Shown in pieces: positions 42,785 through 51,158 of a stretch of 64,000 nucleotides of DNA. The position numbers and the translations under genes were made by a program. The stretch is from Bog-473 sp963736525 (GTDB lineage Bacteria > Actinomycetota > Acidimicrobiia > Acidimicrobiales > RAAP-2). The stretch's first letter is position 1; the number at the start of each line of letters is the position of its first letter. Under the pieces are notes generated by a model, which saw only the letters and a list, made by a program, of their open reading frames with translations, was not told where the DNA came from and searched no databases. Where the stretch lies: contig CAVTPF010000018.1 of NCBI GenBank assembly GCA_963736525.1, forward strand, positions 186,001 to 250,000. Direction: 5' to 3'.

Positions 42785-43773
42785 GTCCCGATGGGGAAGT
42801 GGCAGGCCACCTGGTGCCCGGGGGCGAGCTCCCGCAGTTCGGGGACCTCCTCGGCGCAGCGCGCCTCGGCGCGCGGGCAGCGCGTCCGGAAGCGGCAGCC
42901 CGACGGCGGGTTGATGGGGCTGGGGGGCTCCCCGATCAGGGGCACCGAGGTCCGGGGCAACTCGGGGTCGGGCTCCACGGCGGAGGCGAGCAGGGCCGCC
43001 GTGTAGTGGTGGGCCGGTGCCTCGTAGAGCACGTCGGAGGGGGCGATCTCGCAGAGGCGGCCGAGGTACATCACGGCCACCCGGTCGCTGACGTTCTTCA
43101 CCACGGCCAGGTCGTGCGCGATGAACAGGACGGTCAGGTTGTACTCCCGCTTCAGGTCCTCGAGGAGGTTGAGGATCTGGGCCTGCACCGACACGTCGAG
43201 GGCGGAGACGATCTCGTCGCAGACGAGCAGCTTCGGCTTGAGCACCAGGGCGCGCGCGATGCTGATGCGCTGGCACTGGCCCCCGGAGAACTCGCGGGGC
43301 CGGCGGCCGCCGTTGAGGTACGGATCGATCCCGACCCTCTCGAGCATCGCGTTGACCGTCTGCCGCCGCTCCTCCTTGGTGCCGATCTTCCAGATGGTCA
43401 GTGGCTCCGCCACGATGTCGAGGACCTTCCGCCGGGGGTTCAGCGACGAGATGGGGTCCTGGAAGATCATCTGGACCTGCGTGCGCAGCGTGCGCAGGTC
43501 GCTTCGGTTGAGCCCGGTCAGATCGGTGTCCCCGAAGCGGATGCGACCCGAGGTGGGTCGCTCGACCTGCACGATGGCGCGGCCCGTCGTGGACTTGCCG
43601 CACCCGGACTCGCCGACGAGGCCGAGCGTCTCGCCCCGGCGCATGGTGAACGTGATGCCCGCCACCGCCTGCACCGTGGTGCTCCCCTTGTGGAAGGAGA
43701 CGTGGAGGTCCTCCACCGACAGCAGCGGGTCGGTCGTCTCCGCCGCCGGGGGCTCCAGCACGGTGTCCGTCAC
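42781..43773 (-). CDS. oppF: Oligopeptide ABC transporter ATPase (OppF/DppF-like)
   Basis: A 330-residue ATPase on the cytosolic face of a peptide importer. Walker A is GESGCGKST (54-62), the Q-loop is MIFQDPISSLNPR and the signature is EFSGGQCQRISIARAL. Walker B reads LLVCDEIVSALDVS, with Ile where the family nearly always has Pro, and the switch His is in FIAHDL. The C-terminal oligopeptide extension has four cysteines (CRFRTRCP, then C and C), a motif that binds an Fe-S cluster in some relatives. GTG 43773 overlaps the oppD stop (GTGA). Confidence 0.92.
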   Translation of the reverse strand: MTDTVLEPPAAETTDPLLSVEDLHVSFHKGSTTVQAVAGITFTMRRGETLGLVGESGCGKSTTGRAIVQVERPTSGRIRFGDTDLTGLNRSDLRTLRTQVQMIFQDPISSLNPRRKVLDIVAEPLTIWKIGTKEERRQTVNAMLERVGIDPYLNGGRRPREFSGGQCQRISIARALVLKPKLLVCDEIVSALDVSVQAQILNLLEDLKREYNLTVLFIAHDLAVVKNVSDRVAVMYLGRLCEIAPSDVLYEAPAHHYTAALLASAVEPDPELPRTSVPLIGEPPSPINPPSGCRFRTRCPRAEARCAEEVPELRELAPGHQVACHFPIGT

Positions 43774-44786
43774 GCCGTGACCACCTGGGGCTCATCGGGT
43801 CGGTCGGGGCGGTCCGCCGAGGAGAGGGGGTACCAGCAGGCGTAGCTGTGGCCCGGCGCGGCCTCCACGAGGGGCGGCTTCTCCCGGTGGCACTTGTCGC
43901 GCGCATAGGGGCAACGGGGGGAGAACGGGCAACCGGCGGGGGGGTGGAGCAGGTCGGGCGGGCGGCCCTCAATGGCCGTGAGGCGTGAATGGCTGGGGTT
44001 GCTGATCCGGGGAATCGACTCGAGCAGTGCCTCGGTGTAGGGCATGGCCATGCTCTTGAAGAGCACGCTGGTGGGGGCCCGCTCCACCACGTTGCCCGCG
44101 TACATCACGATGATCTCGTCGGTGCGCGTCGCCACCACCCCGAGGTCGTGGGTCACCAGGACCATGGCCATGTCGCGGTCACGCTGCAGATGGCCCAGGA
44201 GATCGAGGATCTGCGCCTGCACGGTGACGTCGAGACCGGTGGTCGGCTCGTCGGCCAGGAGGAGGCGGGGGGCGCAGGCCAGCGCGATGGCGATCATCAC
44301 CCGTTGGCGCATCCCGCCCGACAGTTGCGCGGGGTAGGCCTCGTAGCGCTCGACGGGCGAGGGGATGCCGACCTGCATGAGGAGTGACAGCGCCGTCTCC
44401 TTGGCCTCACCCTTGGAGAGCTTCAGATGGATCTTGAGCGGTTCGGTGATCTGGTTGCCGATACGCTGCACCGGGTTGAGCGACGTCATCGGGTCCTGGA
44501 AGACCATGGCGATGTGCGTGGCCCAGAGCTTGCGGAGCTCGGCATTCGGCGCGTTGAGGATCTCCGTGCCGGCGTAGCGGACCGAGCCCGTCTGGACGGC
44601 CGAGAACCGGGGCAGGAGCCCCATGATGGCGCGGGAGAGGACGGTCTTGCCCGATCCGGACTCGCCGACGACACCCAGCGTCTTCCCCTGCTCCAACGTG
44701 AGGGAGACACCCTGCACCGCCCGCACCGCGCCGCGGGTGGTGGTGAACGAGACGTTGAGGTTTTCGACCTCCAACAAGGCGGTCAC
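43770..44786 (-). CDS. oppD: Oligopeptide ABC transporter ATPase (OppD/DppD-like)
   Basis: The second ATPase, 338 residues, partner of OppF. Walker A is GESGSGKT (41-48), the Q-loop is MVFQDPMTSLNPV, the signature is LSGGMRQRVMIAIAL and Walker B is LLLADEPTTGLDVT, with VTHDL after it. The C-terminal extension carries GCPFSPRCPYARDKC, the four-Cys motif of this subfamily. GTG 44786 overlaps the oppC stop. It forms a heterodimer with OppF on the OppB-OppC channel. Confidence 0.94.
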   Translation of the reverse strand: MTALLEVENLNVSFTTTRGAVRAVQGVSLTLEQGKTLGVVGESGSGKTVLSRAIMGLLPRFSAVQTGSVRYAGTEILNAPNAELRKLWATHIAMVFQDPMTSLNPVQRIGNQITEPLKIHLKLSKGEAKETALSLLMQVGIPSPVERYEAYPAQLSGGMRQRVMIAIALACAPRLLLADEPTTGLDVTVQAQILDLLGHLQRDRDMAMVLVTHDLGVVATRTDEIIVMYAGNVVERAPTSVLFKSMAMPYTEALLESIPRISNPSHSRLTAIEGRPPDLLHPPAGCPFSPRCPYARDKCHREKPPLVEAAPGHSYACWYPLSSADRPDRPDEPQVVTA

Positions 44787-45694
44787 AGCTTGATCTCCGA
44801 CACGTCGAAGTAGGTCCGCAGCTTGTCGGCGATCACGTTCAGGCTGATGAGAAGCAGGAACATCGCGCTGGCCGGGAAGATGAGCAACCAGGGATTGGTC
44901 TGGCCCTTGGCACCGGTCAGGAGCGACGACCCCTCGTACAGCATGTTGCCCCAGCTCGGGGTCGGCGGCTGCACGGAGAGCCCGAGGAAGGCCAAGGTGC
45001 CCTCCAGCACGATGATGGTGGCCACCGCGATGAGGCTGAACGACACGATGGTCGGCGCAATGTTGGGCAGCAGCTCGCGGGCCAGAATGCGGGTGTCGCC
45101 GGCACCGAGCGACTTGGCCGCCAGGACGAAGTCGCGGGTGGCGTACGAGAGGGTCGAGGCCCGCACGACCCGGAAGATCAGGGGTGCGCCGAAGACGCCG
45201 ATGATCAACGTGATCTTCCACAGGCTGTGGCCCCAGAAGGACACGATGGCGATGACGGCCACCAGGGCGGGGAAGGCGAGGACGACGTAGGACCCGGTGT
45301 TCAGGGCGGTGTCGATCCGCCCGCGCCGGTAGGCCGAGATCATGGCGGGGATGCCGCCGAGGATGATGCCGATTGCCGCGCCGAAGAAGCCCACCACCAG
45401 CGAGACCCGCGATCCGTAAATGAGGCGGCTCAGGATGTCGCGGTAGAGGTCGTCGGTGCCGAGGAGATGGCCCCACCCCGGACCGGCGTTCTGCGCGCCG
45501 TTGTAGTTCCCCAGGTCGGGGTTGGGCAGCGGCAACAGGTTGGCGGTGAGGGCGAGGATGATGTTGAGCGCGATCCAGCCGACGCAGATCCAGAAGAAGA
45601 CACCGAGCCGCTTCCGGGCCGGATCAGCCTCTTTCTCGGCCTCGATTTCGGCCTCGATGTCGCTGAACGCGTGCATGTCGGTCAACTCACTCAC
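44783..45694 (-). CDS. oppC: Oligopeptide ABC transporter permease (OppC-like)
   Basis: A 303-residue permease with an acidic N-terminal tail of about 28 residues and six hydrophobic helices. LLGTDDLYRDILSRLIYGSR is the typical OppC/DppC region. The coupling-helix motif is AAKSLGAGDTRILARELLPN, which contacts the ATPases. The start is GTG 45694, overlapping oppB by eight bases. The periplasmic-type loops are short, as expected for Gram-positive organisms. Confidence 0.94.
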   Translation of the reverse strand: MSELTDMHAFSDIEAEIEAEKEADPARKRLGVFFWICVGWIALNIILALTANLLPLPNPDLGNYNGAQNAGPGWGHLLGTDDLYRDILSRLIYGSRVSLVVGFFGAAIGIILGGIPAMISAYRRGRIDTALNTGSYVVLAFPALVAVIAIVSFWGHSLWKITLIIGVFGAPLIFRVVRASTLSYATRDFVLAAKSLGAGDTRILARELLPNIAPTIVSFSLIAVATIIVLEGTLAFLGLSVQPPTPSWGNMLYEGSSLLTGAKGQTNPWLLIFPASAMFLLLISLNVIADKLRTYFDVSEIKL

Positions 45695-46634
45695 GGGCGA
45701 TCCTCGGGTCGACGATGGTGAAGAGGAAGTCGAAGATGAAGTTGACCAGGACGATGGCGACCGCGACGAACAGCGTGATGCCCTGCACGACGGTGTAATC
45801 GTCCTGATTGACGCTCGAGATGAGCTGGTAGCCGAGGCCGGGCATCTGGAGGAGCAGCTCGACGACGAAGGTGCCGGCGATCAGGCTCCCGATGGTGACG
45901 CCGGCCGATGCCAGCAGTGAGATGGAGGACGGGCGCAGGGCGTGGCGCCACATGATGCGCCGGTCCGACAGGCCCTTGGAGCGGGCCATCGTGATGAAGT
46001 CCTCCTGCAACGTCGAGATGAGGTCGTTCCGCAGCAGCCGGAAGTACACCACGATGGAACCGAGGGCGAGCACGATGGCGGGCAGGAGCATCGTGTGGAT
46101 GTTGGACCAGAAGTCCTGCGTCAACGGGACATAGGAGGCCGGGCCCGGGAACACGTGCCAGTGGACGGCGAAGATCAGCACGAGGATGGGTGCGATCACG
46201 AACGGGGGCAAGGCCAGCATGGCGAAGGTCGTGCTGTTGGACGCCTGATCGAAGAACTTGTTGGGCCGGCGAGCGGCGGTCATCGCCATGGGGAAGGCGA
46301 TGGCGAACGCCAGGATCTGGGAGAAGATGATGAGCTCCAGGTCGATGGGGAACGACTGGGCGATGATGGTCGTCGTCGATTGGTGGGTGGTGTAGGACTG
46401 CCCCAGGTTGCCCTGGAAGACGTGGCCGATCCAGATGAAGTACTGCTGCCACAGGGGCTTGTTGAGGCCGAGCTGGCGGTTGACCGTGGCGACGTTCTGG
46501 GGGGTGGCATTGGGGCCGAGGATGGTGTCGGTCGGGTTCCCCGGGAGCAGATGGACGAGGAAGAAGGAGGCGACGGAGACGAAGAGGATGATGATGACGA
46601 GCAGCACCACTCTCTTGGCGATGTAACGGGCCAC
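45687..46634 (-). CDS. oppB: Oligopeptide ABC transporter permease (OppB-like)
   Basis: A 315-residue permease, first gene of the operon. It begins MARYIAKRVVLLVIIILFVS and has HLLPGNPTD, both standard for OppB/DppB. The EAA-type coupling motif is MARSKGLSDRRIMWRHALRP. Six helices are visible. GTG 46634 has AGAGG five bases upstream. No substrate-binding protein (OppA) lies in the window, because the gene upstream is divergent and unrelated, so the binding protein must be elsewhere. Confidence 0.94.
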   Translation of the reverse strand: MARYIAKRVVLLVIIILFVSVASFFLVHLLPGNPTDTILGPNATPQNVATVNRQLGLNKPLWQQYFIWIGHVFQGNLGQSYTTHQSTTTIIAQSFPIDLELIIFSQILAFAIAFPMAMTAARRPNKFFDQASNSTTFAMLALPPFVIAPILVLIFAVHWHVFPGPASYVPLTQDFWSNIHTMLLPAIVLALGSIVVYFRLLRNDLISTLQEDFITMARSKGLSDRRIMWRHALRPSSISLLASAGVTIGSLIAGTFVVELLLQMPGLGYQLISSVNQDDYTVVQGITLFVAVAIVLVNFIFDFLFTIVDPRIARE

Positions 46635-46728
46635 TGCGCCTCTTTCCCCCCTTCGATCTGCCTCGTCCCTTTCGGATCATGCCGTCCCCACCGGCGGCGG
46701 ATGATCCTAGACCGCGAGCCCTTTGTCC

Positions 46729-46734
46729 TACCAT
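46729..46734 (+). promoter_or_regulatory. TACCAT -10 before the GT39-like gene
   Basis: TACCAT at 46729-46734 ends seven bases before ATG 46742, fitting a leaderless start. The in-frame ATG at 46733 overlaps the hexamer and is less likely to be used. Confidence 0.45.
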
Positions 46735-46741
46735 GCGCCCC

Positions 46742-48328
46742 ATGCCTGAGGAGGTTCCCGGTCTCACCGGACGTGCGCGGGTGCTCGCCGGGGTGGCCGT
46801 GGGGGTGGTCCTCGCCGCCGGCCTGCTCCTGCGCTTCTGGACCCGCTCGGGGCTCTGGCTCGACGAGGCGCTCACGGTCGACATCGCCCGACTCCCGTTG
46901 CACGAGATCCCCAACGCCCTGAAGCACGACGGCGCCCCACCGCTCTACTACTACCTCCTGCACTTCTGGATCGTCCTCTTCGGCCAGTCGAACGACGCCG
47001 TGCGCTCCCTGTCGGGCGTGTTCGCCGTCATCACGCTGCCCGTGGCCTGGCTGTGCGGGAAGCGCTTCGGCGGGCGCACCGTGGCGTGGACCATGTTGGT
47101 GCTCCTGGCGAGTGCGCCCTTCGCCGTCTACTACGCCACCGAGTCGCGGATGTACGCGCTGGTCATCCTCCTCACCGGCTGCGGGTTCCTGGCGCTGCAG
47201 CGGGCGGTGGCCGCGCCGCGCCCGGGCAACCTGGTCGCCGTCGGCGTCGTGACGGCGGCGCTGCTCTACTCCCAGTACTGGTCGATCTACCTCGTCGCCA
47301 TGGTCGGCATCTGGCTGGTGGCCTCCATCGTCCGCACGCGCCGCCGCGGCCACCCGGAAGCGGCGCCGTGGGCCGCGCTCATCGCGTTGGCCGTGGGGTG
47401 CCTGCTGTTCGTGCCCTGGCTGCCGACCTTCTACTACCAGTCCAAGCACACGGGCACGCCATGGGCGGCGCCACCGAACTTCTCGGCCGTGATCAACGCG
47501 CTGACGGGGTTCACCGACAATCAGGGATCGACCCTGCAGACGGCCACCAACCAGGGCCGGCTCCTCGCCGTCATCTACTTCTGCATGCTGGCCCTGGCGG
47601 TGTTCGGCGTCGGCCTCAGTGGCCGCATCATCGAGCTGGACCTGCGCACCCGGCCCCGCTCGCGCGGCGTCGGCTTCGTCGTGCTGGGCACGCTCTTCGC
47701 GGCGATCGCGGGCGGCATCATCACCGCCAGCGCGTTCTCCTCCCGCTACGCCGCCGTGGTCTTCCTCCCTTTTCTGCTGCTGGTGGCGCTCGGCACGACG
47801 ACATTGCTCAACCCGAGGGCGCGGCTCGTCATCGTCGGCCTCGCCGTGGTGGCCGGCCTCATCTCGTCGGCCCAGAACGTGACGACGCAGCGCACCCAGG
47901 CCAACACGGTGGCGGCGGCCATCAACGCACAGGCGAAGCCGGGGGACGTCATCGCCTTCTGTCCCGACCAGCTCGGGCCGGCGGTGTACCGGCAGATACG
48001 CGATCCCTCGCAGTACGACATGATCACGTTCCCGCGCCGCACCGGCCCGCAGATCGTCGATTGGGTCGACTACGCCGACGCCGTCCACGCCGGCAACCCC
48101 GGCGCCTTCGCCGACGCCGTGTTCGGGAAATCGGCGGGCGGGCATCACATCTGGCTGGTCTGGGAGCCGATGTACCAGACGTACGGGGTGAAGTGCGAGA
48201 CGATCGCCACCGAGCTCCTCAACGCCGCCACCAGCGCGGGCGGCGGCGGTCGCAACGTCGTCACGAGCCACGAGGCGCTGTACTACGAGCCCATGAACCT
48301 GACCGAGTACGCGACCGCGGGCTCCTGA
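46742..48328 (+). CDS. GT-C membrane glycosyltransferase (GT39/ArnT-like)
   Basis: A 528-residue membrane protein with about ten to twelve helices. Soon after the first helix it has SGLWLDEALTVDIARLPL, the acidic loop typical of GT39 protein mannosyltransferases and related GT-C enzymes, then DGAPPLYYYLLHFW. ATESRMYALVILLT is also characteristic. Such enzymes use polyprenyl-phosphate sugars outside the membrane. The C-terminal 120 residues are soluble. The exact sugar and acceptor are unknown. The next gene begins after four bases, so both are in one unit. Confidence 0.8.
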   Translation: MPEEVPGLTGRARVLAGVAVGVVLAAGLLLRFWTRSGLWLDEALTVDIARLPLHEIPNALKHDGAPPLYYYLLHFWIVLFGQSNDAVRSLSGVFAVITLPVAWLCGKRFGGRTVAWTMLVLLASAPFAVYYATESRMYALVILLTGCGFLALQRAVAAPRPGNLVAVGVVTAALLYSQYWSIYLVAMVGIWLVASIVRTRRRGHPEAAPWAALIALAVGCLLFVPWLPTFYYQSKHTGTPWAAPPNFSAVINALTGFTDNQGSTLQTATNQGRLLAVIYFCMLALAVFGVGLSGRIIELDLRTRPRSRGVGFVVLGTLFAAIAGGIITASAFSSRYAAVVFLPFLLLVALGTTTLLNPRARLVIVGLAVVAGLISSAQNVTTQRTQANTVAAAINAQAKPGDVIAFCPDQLGPAVYRQIRDPSQYDMITFPRRTGPQIVDWVDYADAVHAGNPGAFADAVFGKSAGGHHIWLVWEPMYQTYGVKCETIATELLNAATSAGGGGRNVVTSHEALYYEPMNLTEYATAGS

Positions 48329-48332
48329 CGTC

Positions 48333-49571
48333 GTGGCGCCGGTGACCGGTCCCGGGGCGGTGGCAGGGGCGGGTACGCCCGACCGGGCCGGTGCCACCCG
48401 GGGCGGTCGGGCCGGATGGGCGGCCGTCCGGGTCGCCTGGGGGGGCGTGCCCGAGCCCCTGCGCGAGGCCCTGTTGCCCTTCGCCGTCGCCCGCGTCGTC
48501 GTCGGGGGCGCGCTCGGCCTGGCCCACTTCATCGTCGACCGCACCCACCCGTCCACCCCCGGCGTCGCGGCCCGGGTGCACGCCGGGCTGCTCGGCTGGG
48601 ACGCCGGCTGGTACGAGACGATCGCCCGCGAGGGCTACGGGCCCCTCGGCCGCCAGTCCCTGCGCTTCTTCCCGGCCGTGCCGCTGCTGACCCACGCCCT
48701 GGCCTGGGTCCCCGGGCTGGGGGACGGGCCGGCGCTCGTCCTCCTGGCCAATGCGGCGGCGCTGGCGGCCACCGCCATGCTCTACGTCCTGGTGCGCCGG
48801 GAGACCGGTGACACCGCCGTGGCCCGGCGTTCCCTGTGGGTGTTCAGCCTCCTGCCCGCCGGCTTCGTGCTCGTCATGGGGTACGCGGAGTCCGTCCTGC
48901 TGGTGCTGGCCATCGGGTGCTTCCTCGCCCTGCGCCCGCCGGCGCCCCCCGCCGCGGCGCGCCCCCATTTCGCCGTGGCCGGGGCCCTGGCCTTCGGGGC
49001 CGCCCTCACCCGCCCCATCGGCGTCCTGCTGGCCCTGGCCGTGGTGGCCGAGGTGGTGCGCTGGTGGCCGCGGCTGGGCCGGCCCGAGCGGGTGGCGGGC
49101 ATCGGCGCCGCGGTGGCGCCCTTCATCGGGGTGCTCGCCTTCTTGGCCTGGTCCAAGCACACCGTCGGCGACTGGTTGGCGCCGTTGCGGGTCCAGCTCC
49201 AGAGCTCGCACCATGGTGGCCTGTCCGACCCGCTCACCACGCTCTATCACGACGCAACGGGGGTACTGCACCATCACGTCGGGACGGCCCTGCACGTGCC
49301 GTGGGTGCTGCTGGCGCTGGCCATGCTGATCGTCTGCTGGCGTCGGCTCCCCGCCCCCTACACCCTGTTCGCCGCCGCGGTCCTGGCCACCGCCGTGGCC
49401 GGCTCGAATCTCGACTCGTTCGAGCGCTACGCGCTGAGTGCGTTCCCCCTGTCGGTCGCGGCCGCGCTGGTGCTGCGCGAGTCCCAACTCGAACGGGCCG
49501 TCCTGGCGTTGCTGTCGGCCGGTCTGGCCGGCTACGCCCTCCTGGCCTTCCTCAACATCTCGGTCCCCTGA
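48333..49571 (+). CDS. PIG-V-like mannosyltransferase
   Basis: A 412-residue GT-C membrane protein. After a helix it shows LLGWDAGWYETIAREGYG and RFFPAVPLL, the WD...W/F-P pattern of PIG-V and bacterial relatives that transfer mannose from a polyprenyl donor. About eight to ten helices follow. The first 45 residues are Gly/Ala/Arg-rich and cytosolic. GTG 48333 lies four bases after the previous stop. A role in lipomannan-like glycans or protein mannosylation is inferred. Confidence 0.8.
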   Translation: MAPVTGPGAVAGAGTPDRAGATRGGRAGWAAVRVAWGGVPEPLREALLPFAVARVVVGGALGLAHFIVDRTHPSTPGVAARVHAGLLGWDAGWYETIAREGYGPLGRQSLRFFPAVPLLTHALAWVPGLGDGPALVLLANAAALAATAMLYVLVRRETGDTAVARRSLWVFSLLPAGFVLVMGYAESVLLVLAIGCFLALRPPAPPAAARPHFAVAGALAFGAALTRPIGVLLALAVVAEVVRWWPRLGRPERVAGIGAAVAPFIGVLAFLAWSKHTVGDWLAPLRVQLQSSHHGGLSDPLTTLYHDATGVLHHHVGTALHVPWVLLALAMLIVCWRRLPAPYTLFAAAVLATAVAGSNLDSFERYALSAFPLSVAAALVLRESQLERAVLALLSAGLAGYALLAFLNISVP

Positions 49572-49637
49572 GCGACGCGGGGTCCGCGCCGGCCCGGCAG
49601 GGAGCGACCCGTCCCCGAAGGCCCGCGAAGGGTCCAC

Positions 49638-49643
49638 TAACCT
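49638..49643 (+). promoter_or_regulatory. TAACCT -10 before the flavoprotein gene
   Basis: TAACCT at 49638-49643 ends nine bases before GTG 49653, and no Shine-Dalgarno is apparent between them. Confidence 0.45.
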
Positions 49644-49652
49644 GCCTACTTC

Positions 49653-51158
49653 GTGGTTGCACCAGACGAAGCACCCGTCGTCATTGCCGGGGCGGGGCCC
49701 GGCGGCCTGACGGCGGCCTACCTGCTGACCAAACGGGGGGAACATCCGCTGGTGCTCGAGGCCGACGACGTCGTCGGCGGCATCAGCCGCACCGTGGTGC
49801 GCGACGGCTGGCGCTTCGACCTGGGCGGGCACCGCTTCTTCACCAAGGTGCCCGAGGTGGAGGCGCTGTGGCACGAGATCCTGCCCCAGGACGATTTCAT
49901 GCTCCGGCCGCGCATGAGCCGCATCTACTACAAGGGGAAATACCTGGACTACCCCCTCCGGGCGATGAACGCGCTCCGGAACGTCGGCCTCGGCGAGGCC
50001 CTGCTCTTCGGGTTCTCCTACGTGTGGGCCCGCATCCACCCGCCCAAGGACGAGTCGAACTACGAGAACTGGTTGGTCAAGCGCTTCGGCTGGCGCCTCT
50101 ACCGTGCGCTGTTCAAGACGTACACCGAGAAGGTGTGGGGGGTGCCCGTCTCCGACATGCCGGCGGACTGGGCGGCGCAACGGGTGAAGAACCTCGACCT
50201 GCGCAAAGCGGTCCTGAACGCGATCCTGCCGAAGCACAACCAGACCGAGATCACCACCCTCATTGAGGAGTTCCAGTACCCCAAGTACGGCCCCGGCATG
50301 ATGTGGGAGGTCTGCGCGGAGAAGGTGCAGGCCGCCGGGGGGACCCTGGAGCTGGGGGCCCGGCTGACCGGCATCACGGTCGAAGACGGCCGCGCCGTGG
50401 CCGCGACGTACGTGCAGGGTAGGACGGCGCACACGGTGCCCGCCTCGCACATCGTGTCGACCATGCCGATGCGCGAACTGGTCCACACCATCACGCCGCC
50501 CCCACCGCCCGAGGTCGTGGCGGCGGCCGACGACCTGCACTACCGCGACTACCTCACCGTCGCGCTCATCGTGCCCGAGTCGCGCAGCTTCCCCGACAAC
50601 TGGATCTACATCCACGCCACCGACGTCGAGGTGGGGCGCATCCAGAACTACGGCTCGTGGTCGCCCTACCTGGTCAAGGACGGGCGCACCTGCCTGGGAC
50701 TCGAGTACTTCGTCTTCGAGGGCGACGACATGTGGAACAAGCCCGACGACGAGCTCATCGCGTTGGGCACCAAGGAGCTGATCGCGTTGGGCCTGGCGGC
50801 CGACGGCGATGTCGAGCAGGGCTACGTGGTGCGCGTCCCGAAGGCGTACCCCTACTACGACTTCAGCTACAAGGCGAACGTCGAGACCATCCGCAAGTGG
50901 ATCGAGACGGAGGCGCCCAACATCCACCCGGTGGGGCGGAACGGGATGCACAAGTACAACAACCAGGACCACTCCATGTACACCGCCATGCTGACGGTGG
51001 AGAACATGCACGGCGCGACCCACGACATCTGGTCGGTCAACGTGGAGGAGGAGTACCACGAGGCGGGGTCGACCGGACGCGACGCCCCGGTGTTGCCGCG
51101 GCGCACGGATGCCCCGGCCGCCACGGCGGCGACGGCAGGCAAACTCGGCCCTGGCTGA
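49653..51158 (+). CDS. FAD-dependent UDP-galactopyranose-mutase-like oxidoreductase
   Basis: A 501-residue soluble flavoprotein. The dinucleotide fold is VVIAGAGPGGLTAAYLL followed by an acidic VLEADDVVGG, and LGGHRFFTKVPEVE is typical of the Glf/amine-oxidase group. RMSRIYYKGKYLDYPL and FKTYTEKVWGVP are also found in UDP-galactopyranose mutase relatives. It is longer than a standard Glf and has a low-complexity Ala/Thr tail, so the exact reaction is uncertain; protoporphyrinogen-oxidase-like chemistry is the alternative. Neighbouring glycosyltransferases favour a sugar-nucleotide or lipid-sugar substrate. Confidence 0.8.
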   Translation: MVAPDEAPVVIAGAGPGGLTAAYLLTKRGEHPLVLEADDVVGGISRTVVRDGWRFDLGGHRFFTKVPEVEALWHEILPQDDFMLRPRMSRIYYKGKYLDYPLRAMNALRNVGLGEALLFGFSYVWARIHPPKDESNYENWLVKRFGWRLYRALFKTYTEKVWGVPVSDMPADWAAQRVKNLDLRKAVLNAILPKHNQTEITTLIEEFQYPKYGPGMMWEVCAEKVQAAGGTLELGARLTGITVEDGRAVAATYVQGRTAHTVPASHIVSTMPMRELVHTITPPPPPEVVAAADDLHYRDYLTVALIVPESRSFPDNWIYIHATDVEVGRIQNYGSWSPYLVKDGRTCLGLEYFVFEGDDMWNKPDDELIALGTKELIALGLAADGDVEQGYVVRVPKAYPYYDFSYKANVETIRKWIETEAPNIHPVGRNGMHKYNNQDHSMYTAMLTVENMHGATHDIWSVNVEEEYHEAGSTGRDAPVLPRRTDAPAATAATAGKLGPG

